Shown: one piece after another, positions 28,847 through 36,667 of the stretch
Numbering within the stretch: the stretch's first letter is position 1
How the letters are laid out: every line of letters begins with the position of its first letter
Assembly (NCBI GenBank): GCA_902573465.1
Contig: CACGJX010000001.1
Location: forward strand, 1-52,802
Length of the DNA stretch: 52,802 nt
Direction of reading: 5' to 3'
DNA from: an uncultured Pelagibacteraceae bacterium
Lineage (GTDB): Bacteria; Pseudomonadota; Alphaproteobacteria; Pelagibacterales; Pelagibacteraceae
Translations under genes and position numbers: made by a program
The notes under the pieces: model-generated
The model's input: only the letters and a program-made list of their open reading frames with translations
What the model was told of the DNA's origin: nothing
Database searches by the model: none

Positions 28847-31750
28847 ATGCGGTTTAGTTCAGATCAAATACAAAGAATAGGAAAAGAAATAAGTAGTAAA
28901 GTTGATGGGAAAACTTTATTTGATGAGTTTTCTCGGGGTCGATACAGCACTGATGCATCAGTTTATCAAATTAAGCCTTTAGGTGTAGTTCTACCAAAGG
29001 ATACAAATGATGTTTTAAACTTAATGGAATACTCTCAAAAGAATTCTATTCCTCTTCTAGCTAGAGGTGGCGGAAGTTCTCAATGTGGTCAAACTGTAGG
29101 TGAAAGTGTAGTTCTTGATTACTCAAAACACCAAAATAAAATATTAGAGCTTAACGTAGAGGAAAAATACGTATGGGTTCAGCCTGGTGTTGTATTAGAT
29201 CATTTGAATTCATTTTTAAGGCCATATGGTTTATGGTTTCCTGTAGATGTTTCTACAAGTAGTAGAGCAACTATTGGTGGGATGTCAGCAAATAATTCAT
29301 GTGGATCAAGATCTTTGTATTACGGAAATATGGTTCACAACGTACTAGCTATTGAAGCAATTTTAGATGATGGTTCTTTACATACTTTCGATCAAATTAA
29401 TAAAAACTATCTAGCAACTACTAATAACCAAGATCGTTTTTATAAAATAATTGATAAATTTTTACATTTGAGACAAAAAGTTAGTAAGGATATTGATGAA
29501 AATTGGCCAACCACTCAAAGAAGAGTCGGTGGTTATAATATCGATTTGATTGATCCTAATGGATTTAATTCATCAAATTTATTAGTCGGTTCTGAGGGAA
29601 CATTGTCACTTTTTAACAAGATAAAACTAAAATTATCTAAAATTCCTAAAAATAAAATTTTAGGTGTTTGTTACTTTGATAACTTTCATCAAGCCATGGA
29701 ATTAACAAAAGAAATTGTAAAATTAAAACCAACTTGCGTTGAATTAATGGATCAGAATTTATTAAATCTAGCAAAAGAGATACCAATGTATGCAGGTGGT
29801 ATTAAAAAATATATAAAAGGTAATCCAGAAGCTGTTTTAATGGTTGAATTTATAGATACAGACCAAAATGTTTATGAGAAAAAAATAAAAGATCTTGAAT
29901 ATTTAGTTCTTAATCAAAATAAGAAAAATCAATTTTCTTTTTTTACAGACTTATCAGAGCAAAAAGAAGTTTTTGAGATTAGAAAAGCTGGATTAAATAT
30001 ATTGATGTCGATGAAGGGAGATAAAAAGCCAGTCGCATTTATTGAAGATTGTGCAGTTTCTTTAGATCACTTGGCAGAATACACAGCAAGATTAAATGAA
30101 ATATTTAAAAAATATAATACAAGTGGAATGTTTTATGCTCATGCATCAGTTGGAACCCTTCACGTGAGACCAGTTTTAAATATGAAATCTGACCAAGATA
30201 TTAAAAACATGAGATGTATATCTGAGGAAGCTTTTGAAATGGTTAAGAATTATAAAGGTTCTCACTCTGGTGAACACGGGGATGGAATAGTTAGATCAGA
30301 ATTCCACGAGATGATGTTTGGAAAAAATATCACAAATGCATTCGAAGAAATTAAAGATACATTCGATAATAAAAATTTATTAAATCCAGGTAAAATTGTA
30401 AGACCTTTTAAGTCAAATGACAGATCTTTGATGAGATATAAATCGGATTATCAAACTGAGAATATAAGTACTCATTATGATTGGTCTAATTGGGGTCAAT
30501 TTTCAGATGCAATTGAAATGTGTAACAACAACGGTGCATGCAGAAAATTAGATTCAGGAGTAATGTGTCCTTCATACAGGGTAACAAAAGAAGAGAAAGA
30601 TTTAGTTAGAGGAAGAGCAAATACATTAAGACTTGCACTTTCTAATCAATTACCAGAGGGGTCTTTTGCATCTAAAGAAATGTATGAAACAATGGAACTT
30701 TGTGTGAGCTGTAAAGCTTGTCAAAGAGAATGTCCAATGTCTGTAGATATGGCTAAGATGAAAAGTGAATTTCTATCTCATTATTACAAAAAATTTAGTA
30801 TGAGAATTAAAGATAAGATTATCTCTGATATGCCTAGGCTGATTTGGTTATATAAAATCATAAACCCAATAATTAATAAGATTAAAAATTTTCCAGTTTT
30901 TTCAAACATTATTAAAAAATTTGGTTTTGCAACTGAAAGAAGCCTGCCTGAAGTCCAAAATCAAAAGGCTTTAAAAGACATATATAACAATCAAGAAATT
31001 TCAGAAAATAAAGTAATTTTATTTGCAGATACATTTAATATCAATTTTGAGAATGAAAATTTGGTCTATACAATTAAAGTATTAAATAAATTTGGTTATC
31101 AAGCAGTAATCCCAAGTTTTGGTAGTGATAAACTTGATAGACCACTCTGTTGTGGAAGAACTTATATATCATATGGTCAACTAGATAAGGCTGCAGAAGA
31201 ATTAAATAGATTTAATGACTACATTATAAAAAATAACTACTTTGAATTACCTATTGTAGGTATTGAACCATCTTGTTTACTCACTTTTAATGATGAGTAT
31301 CAATCACTTAAGGGCATAAAGAATAGAGATAAAATAAAAAATAGATTTTATTTGTTAGAGGAGTTTATTTTAGAACAAATTAAAAAAGATAAAAATGTTA
31401 AATCAAATAGTTTTAGTCAAAGTGTTTTGATCCATGGACATTGTCATCAAAAGTCTCAAGATAGAATGAAAGGACTAAAAGATCTTTTATCTGAGCTAAA
31501 TATAAATAATAAGATGATAGATTCTAGTTGTTGTGGGATGGCAGGTTCTTTTGGCTATGATAGTAAAACTTATGAAACTTCAAAAAAAATGGCTCATCTA
31601 TCCTTAATACCTGCAATTAATAGTAGTGGCGAAAATGATTTTATAGTTGCAAATGGTACAAGCTGTAGACACCAAATATCTGATTTATCAGAAAAAAAAG
31701 GGAAGCACGTTTCAGAATTACTATTTAAGATTTTTGAAACTGTAAATTAA
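28847..31750 (+). CDS. Fused FAD-binding and Fe-S 2-hydroxyacid dehydrogenase (GlcD-GlcF/YdiJ-like)
   Basis: A 967-residue two-part flavoprotein. The N-terminal half has a PCMH-type FAD domain (LLARGGGSSQCGQTVG, about 68-83; then SSRATIGGMSANNSCGSRS) and a FAD-oxidase C domain (ASVGTLHVRPVLN; HSGEHGDGIVRSE). The C-terminal half has ferredoxin-like Cys clusters (CNNNGAC about 557; CVSCKACQREC about 620-630) and two CCG domains (LCCGRT about 767; SCCGMAG about 894). This matches the YdiJ/D-2-hydroxyglutarate or D-lactate dehydrogenase family, which pass electrons to the quinone pool. Glycolate oxidation to glyoxylate is possible and would feed the neighbouring aminotransferase. The stop overlaps the convergent CoA-transferase gene by 4 nt. 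Confidence 0.87.
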   Translation: MRFSSDQIQRIGKEISSKVDGKTLFDEFSRGRYSTDASVYQIKPLGVVLPKDTNDVLNLMEYSQKNSIPLLARGGGSSQCGQTVGESVVLDYSKHQNKILELNVEEKYVWVQPGVVLDHLNSFLRPYGLWFPVDVSTSSRATIGGMSANNSCGSRSLYYGNMVHNVLAIEAILDDGSLHTFDQINKNYLATTNNQDRFYKIIDKFLHLRQKVSKDIDENWPTTQRRVGGYNIDLIDPNGFNSSNLLVGSEGTLSLFNKIKLKLSKIPKNKILGVCYFDNFHQAMELTKEIVKLKPTCVELMDQNLLNLAKEIPMYAGGIKKYIKGNPEAVLMVEFIDTDQNVYEKKIKDLEYLVLNQNKKNQFSFFTDLSEQKEVFEIRKAGLNILMSMKGDKKPVAFIEDCAVSLDHLAEYTARLNEIFKKYNTSGMFYAHASVGTLHVRPVLNMKSDQDIKNMRCISEEAFEMVKNYKGSHSGEHGDGIVRSEFHEMMFGKNITNAFEEIKDTFDNKNLLNPGKIVRPFKSNDRSLMRYKSDYQTENISTHYDWSNWGQFSDAIEMCNNNGACRKLDSGVMCPSYRVTKEEKDLVRGRANTLRLALSNQLPEGSFASKEMYETMELCVSCKACQRECPMSVDMAKMKSEFLSHYYKKFSMRIKDKIISDMPRLIWLYKIINPIINKIKNFPVFSNIIKKFGFATERSLPEVQNQKALKDIYNNQEISENKVILFADTFNINFENENLVYTIKVLNKFGYQAVIPSFGSDKLDRPLCCGRTYISYGQLDKAAEELNRFNDYIIKNNYFELPIVGIEPSCLLTFNDEYQSLKGIKNRDKIKNRFYLLEEFILEQIKKDKNVKSNSFSQSVLIHGHCHQKSQDRMKGLKDLLSELNINNKMIDSSCCGMAGSFGYDSKTYETSKKMAHLSLIPAINSSGENDFIVANGTSCRHQISDLSEKKGKHVSELLFKIFETVN

Positions 31751-32937
31751 AGAATTATTTTTTTGTTATAAAAATCATCTATCTCTTCATCTTTATAACC
31801 AAAATTTTTCATTATTTCTCTTGTATGCTCACCTAAATCTGGTGCACCTTTGGATTTTTCAGTTTTGCTTTTTGAAAATTTGATTGGCATTCCAACAGCT
31901 TTGCTTGGACCAGCTTTTTTATTATTTACCTCAATAATCATCTCTCTTTCAATAGTTTGAGGGTCTTTGAACATGTCGGTTATCGAATTTATAGGACCAC
32001 ATGGTAAACCATTTTCATCAAATATTTTTAACCATTCTTGAGAAGGTTTTTTGATAAATTCATTATTAAGTATTTCTACAAGTTCATTTAAATTTTCTTT
32101 TCTACTTGAATTAGTTGAAAATTTTTCATCCTCATTAAGATCTTGACGATTGATTGCTTTTAATAACATAAGCCATGTATTCTGATTTGATGCACCAATA
32201 GTAATCCATTTATCTTTTGTTTTAAAAGCTTGATAAGGTGCAGTTAAAGGATGAGCTGATCCAAGAGGGCCAGGAGATACACCGGTTGCACCAGCGATTG
32301 CAGATTGCCAGTAGGTATGAACTATTCCTGCCTCATACAAAGATGTATCAACTTTTTGACCTTCACCAGTTTTATCTCTATGAATTAAAGCAGCTAAAAT
32401 ACCACTTGCAGCAAGTAATCCTGCAGTGATATCTGTAAGTGGCGCTCCTACTTTCATTGGTGGTTTATTCTTATCTTCACCAGTAATACTCATTAAACCA
32501 CTCATGCCTTGTGCTACTAAATCAAATCCCCCTTTATTTGCATAGGGACCTGTTCTACCATATCCAGAAATTTCACATAAAATAATTTTAGGATTAATCT
32601 TTGAAATTGTATCATAACCTATACCTAGTTTTTCTAATGTCCCTTTTCTAAAATTTTCTAAAACTACATCAGAATTTTTTATCATTGTCTTAAAAATCTC
32701 AATTCCCTCTTTATCTTTTAAATTTAAAGCAATACCTTTTTTATTTCTATTCATCATTAAGTAAGCTGCTGATACTCCATTGACCTCAGGAGGAAGGAAA
32801 TTTCTAGTATCATCACCTCCTGGAGTTTTTTCTATTTTAATAACTTCAGCGCCTAGATCTGCCAATAGTAATCCACAAGTAGGACCAGCCATTATTTGAG
32901 CCATCTCTAATACTCGAATACCTTTTAATGACGCCAT
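31747..32937 (-). CDS. CaiB/BaiF family (class III) CoA transferase
   Basis: A 396-residue family III CoA transferase, complete. The start MASLKGIRVLEMAQIMAGP is typical, LADLGAEVIKIEKTPGGDD binds CoA, and the catalytic aspartate is D169 in GAPLTDITAG, at the same number as in formyl-CoA transferase. RNKKGIALNLK and GYGRTGPYANKGGFDLVAQG are further family stretches. It would move CoA from one acyl-CoA to the imported acid. It is the last gene of an operon dctP-dctQ-dctM-crotonase-CoA transferase, 7 nt after the crotonase gene. The acid acceptor is unknown. Confidence 0.9.
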   Translation of the reverse strand: MASLKGIRVLEMAQIMAGPTCGLLLADLGAEVIKIEKTPGGDDTRNFLPPEVNGVSAAYLMMNRNKKGIALNLKDKEGIEIFKTMIKNSDVVLENFRKGTLEKLGIGYDTISKINPKIILCEISGYGRTGPYANKGGFDLVAQGMSGLMSITGEDKNKPPMKVGAPLTDITAGLLAASGILAALIHRDKTGEGQKVDTSLYEAGIVHTYWQSAIAGATGVSPGPLGSAHPLTAPYQAFKTKDKWITIGASNQNTWLMLLKAINRQDLNEDEKFSTNSSRKENLNELVEILNNEFIKKPSQEWLKIFDENGLPCGPINSITDMFKDPQTIEREMIIEVNNKKAGPSKAVGMPIKFSKSKTEKSKGAPDLGEHTREIMKNFGYKDEEIDDFYNKKIIL

Positions 32938-32944
32938 TTAATGT

Positions 32945-33727
32945 TTATTTATTTTTAAATTTTGGCTTTTTTTTATTTAGGAAAGATTGATATCCAACTT
33001 TAAAATCCTCGGTATCATAACATTTGTAACCAAGATTATTTATTTTTTCTGTTACTTTACCTTTCTTTAAAATATTTCTTGCAAACTCTTTGTGCCATCT
33101 AGCAACTTTAGGAGCACCTTCGCATATAAGTTCAGCTGATTTATATGCTTCTTTCTTAACATCTTCATCATTAACTACTCTGTTAACCAACCTTTTTTCT
33201 AAAGCCTCCTGAGAGTCAAATACTCTTCCCTCAAACAAAATTTCCATAGCAGTTGAATAAGTAGTTGCTTTCAAAAGGACTTCCAACTCTTTTGCAGCCA
33301 TTGTTAAACCAAGTCTTTTAATCGGTATACCAAACCTCGAACTTTTCCCACAGATCCTAATGTCACAACAAGCAGCTATTTCTAAACCACCACCCACACA
33401 AATTCCCTCAATCATAGCTATTGTAGGTACTGGACAATTAAATATTGCTCCTAAGGTTCCATGTAAAAACTTTCCGTAAGATTTTGCTAATTTTGATGAA
33501 GATCTCTCTTTTTTAAATTCTCCAATATCATTTCCAGGTGAAAACGATTTTCCACCTTCTCCTCTTATGATTACACATCTAAGATTTTTTTCTTTTGAAA
33601 TTTTATTGAAAATTTTACCAAGTTCTATCCACATCGGTTTAGTCATTGCATTTAATTTTTCTGGTCTATTAATAACCACTTCAGATAAATGACTACTTAT
33701 TTTATTTAGCTTAACTAAACTGCTCAT
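32945..33727 (-). CDS. Enoyl-CoA hydratase/isomerase (crotonase) family protein
   Basis: A 260-residue crotonase-fold protein. The first oxyanion-hole segment is FSPGNDIGEF (62-71), and the second is GICVGGGLEIAACCDIRI (108-125) with the first catalytic Glu equivalent, E116. The second catalytic Glu of true hydratases (FGQPE in rat mitochondrial hydratase) is replaced: RFGIPIKRLG has Ile at 136. It may therefore catalyse isomerisation, retro-aldol, decarboxylation or thioester hydrolysis rather than hydration. It abuts dctM directly and precedes the CoA transferase, so it probably acts on the CoA ester formed there. Confidence 0.87.
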   Translation of the reverse strand: MSSLVKLNKISSHLSEVVINRPEKLNAMTKPMWIELGKIFNKISKEKNLRCVIIRGEGGKSFSPGNDIGEFKKERSSSKLAKSYGKFLHGTLGAIFNCPVPTIAMIEGICVGGGLEIAACCDIRICGKSSRFGIPIKRLGLTMAAKELEVLLKATTYSTAMEILFEGRVFDSQEALEKRLVNRVVNDEDVKKEAYKSAELICEGAPKVARWHKEFARNILKKGKVTEKINNLGYKCYDTEDFKVGYQSFLNKKKPKFKNK

Positions 33728-35011
33728 CTAACTCCTATAAAAATACTCTACTAATGTCATTGGTATTGCTGGTATATACGTTACTAAAAGTAATAAAACT
33801 AACAACACACATATAAATGATATATTTGATCTTGTTACATCCCAAATATCTGCTTTTGCAACTGAACAGGCTGTTACTAATACACTTGCTACAGGAGGTG
33901 TTTGCTGTCCTATGGCTAGGTTTAAAGTTACAATTATTCCAAAATGAACAGGATCAATACCAACTGCATTAACCAATGGCATAACTATTGGAACGGTTAA
34001 AATTATTGCTGCAACTGAGTGTAAAAAGAAACCTATAATTAATAAAAATATATTTAAAATTCCTAAAACTGCATATTTATTATTAGTAAAGTCAATAATT
34101 GACTCAGCAACCTTTTGAGGAATTTGTTCAATTGTTAAAAACTCTCCTAATAAAACAGATGCTGCAACTAATAACATTACGGATGCAGTCTGTATCGCTC
34201 CCTCGCAAGCTGACTCATATAGTCTTTTAAAGTCTATTTCTTTATAAATAAAACCAATCACCAAAGATGCTACAACTGCTAAACCAGCTCCCTCTGTAGC
34301 TGTTACAACGCCTCCAAAAATCCCTCCTAAAATAATTACTGGTAGTAAAAAGGCTAAAGCTGCATCTTTTGCTGTTTTTTTAACGTTTGGTATATTGAAT
34401 GTCTCCTCAACAGGAAAATTTTTCTTTCTTGCTGTAACATAAGCTGCCAACATGAGAAAAAATCCACCTATTACTCCAGGAATAATTCCAGCAACAAATA
34501 ATTGTACAACTGAACTTTGAGACATAACTGCATAAACAATCATTGGTATTGATGGTGGAATAATAATTGCTAAAGATGCTGAAGATGAAGTCACTGCAGC
34601 AGCAAATGCGCCTGGGTATCCTTTCTTTTTCATTGCAGGAATTAAAATAGAACCTAGTGCAGCAACATCAGCAACTGCCGATCCAGAAATTTCAGCAAAA
34701 AACATTGAGGTTGCAATATTAATCATGCTCAACCCACCTTTAATAAATCCAACTAGAGCAGAGGCAAAAGCTATAAGTCTTCTTGAAATACCAGCACTAT
34801 TCATAATTGAACCGGCTAAAATAAATAGTGGAATTGCAATCAATGGGAACTTCATTGATCCATCAAACATTACGATTGCAGTATCAATTAGAAAACTTGT
34901 GCCAGTTTTCATAACCATTGCAATAATAGTTGTTACTGCAAGGCCAATCGCAATGGGTACATTTATAGACAACAAAAGTAACAAGACCATAAACATTGTT
35001 AGAATTATCAT
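33728..35011 (-). CDS. dctM: TRAP transporter large membrane subunit (DctM type)
   Basis: A 427-residue, about 12-helix permease of the tripartite ATP-independent periplasmic family. Typical stretches are FPLIAIPLFILAGSIMNSAG (about 55-74), SMFFAEISGSAVADVAALG, and SSASLAIIIPPSIPMIVYAV with the conserved double-proline loop, ending with the ATEGAGLAVVAS and GQQTPPVAS motifs. It moves an organic acid with sodium. Overlaps dctQ by one base and abuts the crotonase gene. Symbol used by family only; substrate unknown. Confidence 0.93.
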   Translation of the reverse strand: MIILTMFMVLLLLLSINVPIAIGLAVTTIIAMVMKTGTSFLIDTAIVMFDGSMKFPLIAIPLFILAGSIMNSAGISRRLIAFASALVGFIKGGLSMINIATSMFFAEISGSAVADVAALGSILIPAMKKKGYPGAFAAAVTSSSASLAIIIPPSIPMIVYAVMSQSSVVQLFVAGIIPGVIGGFFLMLAAYVTARKKNFPVEETFNIPNVKKTAKDAALAFLLPVIILGGIFGGVVTATEGAGLAVVASLVIGFIYKEIDFKRLYESACEGAIQTASVMLLVAASVLLGEFLTIEQIPQKVAESIIDFTNNKYAVLGILNIFLLIIGFFLHSVAAIILTVPIVMPLVNAVGIDPVHFGIIVTLNLAIGQQTPPVASVLVTACSVAKADIWDVTRSNISFICVLLVLLLLVTYIPAIPMTLVEYFYRS

Positions 35012-35520
35012 TAAATATCTCCTGTTTGCTCGTCACCCGTATTTTGTAGAACTAAATTTCTATAATCTTCTGGAATTCTTAAGGTTTCAGATAAAATAAA
35101 AAGACATGATGCAATCGGAATAACAGATTGCACAAATGGTTGGGGAACCCATTCCAATGTTACTAATGTTTCACCTGTAATTAAAGTTAAAACTAAATAC
35201 CCGTAATATGCTAAAAGTATTAAAAAGCCATAAACAACAAGTTTAGAAACTACAAAGAAAATCTTTCTTAGAGGTAGTGGAAAAGCTTTAAATATACTTG
35301 GGACACTTATATGTGATCCTTTTAATGCAGCATATGCTGAACCATAATATGTTATCCACGCAAGCTGGACTGCAGCAACTTCATCATACCAAACTAAAGC
35401 GCTGCCTGCAAAACGAAAGGTAACTCCAAGTAAAACTGTTACTGCTAATGCTACCATCATTACAAACAGTATAAGTTTTAATATTTTTTCGTACGAATTT
35501 ATAAAATTTTGTAATTTCAT
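35011..35520 (-). CDS. dctQ: TRAP transporter small membrane subunit (DctQ type)
   Basis: A 169-residue protein with four predicted membrane helices (about 13-33, 50-66, 87-106 and 128-145). The stretch VWYDEVAAVQLAWITYYGSA (about 43-62) fits the DctQ pattern with acidic residue and W-I. It partners DctM and the periplasmic DctP. A hairpin without a U-tract lies 8 nt upstream of the start codon, between dctP and dctQ. Confidence 0.9.
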   Translation of the reverse strand: MKLQNFINSYEKILKLILFVMMVALAVTVLLGVTFRFAGSALVWYDEVAAVQLAWITYYGSAYAALKGSHISVPSIFKAFPLPLRKIFFVVSKLVVYGFLILLAYYGYLVLTLITGETLVTLEWVPQPFVQSVIPIASCLFILSETLRIPEDYRNLVLQNTGDEQTGDI

Positions 35521-35527
35521 ATAATAC

Positions 35528-35552
35528 TCAGGCCCTCTGAATGAGGGCCTGA
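35528..35552 (-). other. Hairpin between dctP and dctQ (island TRAP)
   Basis: TCAGGCCCTC (35528-35537) and GAGGGCCTGA (35543-35552) form a perfect 10-bp G+C-rich stem with a 5-nt loop. On the minus strand it is followed by GTATTAT and the dctQ ATG, so there is no U-tract and it is not a standard terminator. It lies in the only gap of this operon. It probably stabilises the dctP transcript end or limits entry into dctQM, giving more binding protein than permease. Confidence 0.65.
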
Positions 35553-35570
35553 TTATAATAATAAACTATA

Positions 35571-36545
35571 TTATTTTGCTAAAGATGATACTTTTTTAAC
35601 TAAAGCACCACCAGTAGGAACTTCTGATCCAAACTGATCGTAAATCCCTTTGCTAGCTGCAATAAAAGCACCTTTGTCCGCTTCATTAACTTGGACACCA
35701 GCATCTTTAATTACTTTTAATAAAGATTTTTCAAGTTTAGCAGCTTCTTTGTAGACAAATTTTTGAGTGTCTTTAGCAGCCTTTTCTAAAATATCTTGAA
35801 CATCTGCAGGAAGTTTACTCCAGTGATCCTTATGAACAGTTACATAAGCAGGAGTATAAACGTGACCTGTGATTGATAAATATTTTTGAACTTCTTGAAA
35901 TTTAGCACTAGCTATTTGAGCATATGGGTTTTCTTGTCCATCCATTGTACCTGTTTTCAAAGCAGTAAATACTTCAGAAAAAGACATTGGAGTTGGGTTT
36001 GCACCATATGATTGGAACATTTTAACTCTCCATTTTGATTTAGGAGTTCTTAATTTAATTCCTTTTAAATCACCTGGAGTATTAATTGGTCTAGTATTAT
36101 TTGTTATATGTCTAAAACCATTTTCCCATACAGCAATAACTTTGTAGCCAGTTTTATCTTCAAGGTTTTTAAACATACCTGGTAAAACATTTTTTTCTAC
36201 TTTAGCCATGTGCTTTCTGTCTTTAATAATAAAAGGCATATCAAAAACACCAAACTCATCATGAATAGAAGCCATTACTGATGAAGGTAACCACATATTA
36301 ACTGTACCTAATTTTAGTTTCTGCATTCCTTGTTTGTCTTTTCCAAGTTGCGAAGAACCAAATACAGTTACTTTACCTTTGTTACCTAATCTCTTATTAG
36401 CAAGTTTAGCAAAATGATCAACTGAAGCTGAAAATAGAGAACCTGGTTTACCCACATGTCCAAATTTTACTTCAACTGAGTTTGCTGCAAAACTTAAGAA
36501 TAAAGATGAGAACAATACAACGATTATTTTACTTAATTTATTCAT
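35571..36545 (-). CDS. dctP: TRAP transporter substrate-binding protein (DctP type)
   Basis: A 324-residue periplasmic binding protein. A signal peptide covers about residues 1-23 (KIIVVLFSSLFLSFAANS), followed by VKFGHVGKPGS. The family Arg that grips the substrate carboxylate is probably R166 in GIKLRTPKSKWRV, with SFSEVFTALKTGTMDGQENP (188-207) being the standard DctP motif. It captures an organic acid for DctQM and is the first gene of the operon. The size and motifs match DctP-type and not TakP-type proteins. A good ribosome site (AAGGAAAA) precedes the ATG. Substrate is not identifiable from sequence. Confidence 0.93.
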   Translation of the reverse strand: MNKLSKIIVVLFSSLFLSFAANSVEVKFGHVGKPGSLFSASVDHFAKLANKRLGNKGKVTVFGSSQLGKDKQGMQKLKLGTVNMWLPSSVMASIHDEFGVFDMPFIIKDRKHMAKVEKNVLPGMFKNLEDKTGYKVIAVWENGFRHITNNTRPINTPGDLKGIKLRTPKSKWRVKMFQSYGANPTPMSFSEVFTALKTGTMDGQENPYAQIASAKFQEVQKYLSITGHVYTPAYVTVHKDHWSKLPADVQDILEKAAKDTQKFVYKEAAKLEKSLLKVIKDAGVQVNEADKGAFIAASKGIYDQFGSEVPTGGALVKKVSSLAK

Positions 36546-36577
36546 ATTTATTTTCCTTAGTTATTATTTATTTAAAA

Positions 36578-36627
36578 TAGGTTACCTAAAATATTTATAT
36601 AGATCTAGTGATAAATCAGCTTAGATC
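36578..36627 (-). promoter_or_regulatory. dctP upstream region with two small dyads
   Basis: The 122-bp gap between lon and dctP (36546-36667) has no gene. It holds TAGGTTACCTA (36578-36588, a 5-1-5 dyad) and GATCTA...TAGATC (36602-36607 and 36622-36627, 14 nt apart). On the minus strand TATAAA stands between the two, suitable as a -10 that would start transcription near the first dyad. Together these may be the dctP promoter and an operator, or the second dyad may be a weak lon terminator. Both dyads are short and AT-rich, so the call is tentative. Confidence 0.3.
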
Positions 36628-36667
36628 AGAAAATTTTATTTAAGTAAATATCTGGAAAAATTAAAGA

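Noticed and set aside
36602..36627. Rho-independent terminator after lon
   Set aside because: The GATCTA/TAGATC arms are only 6 bp with a 14-nt loop and no good U-tract; too weak to call a terminator, kept only as a possible regulatory dyad.
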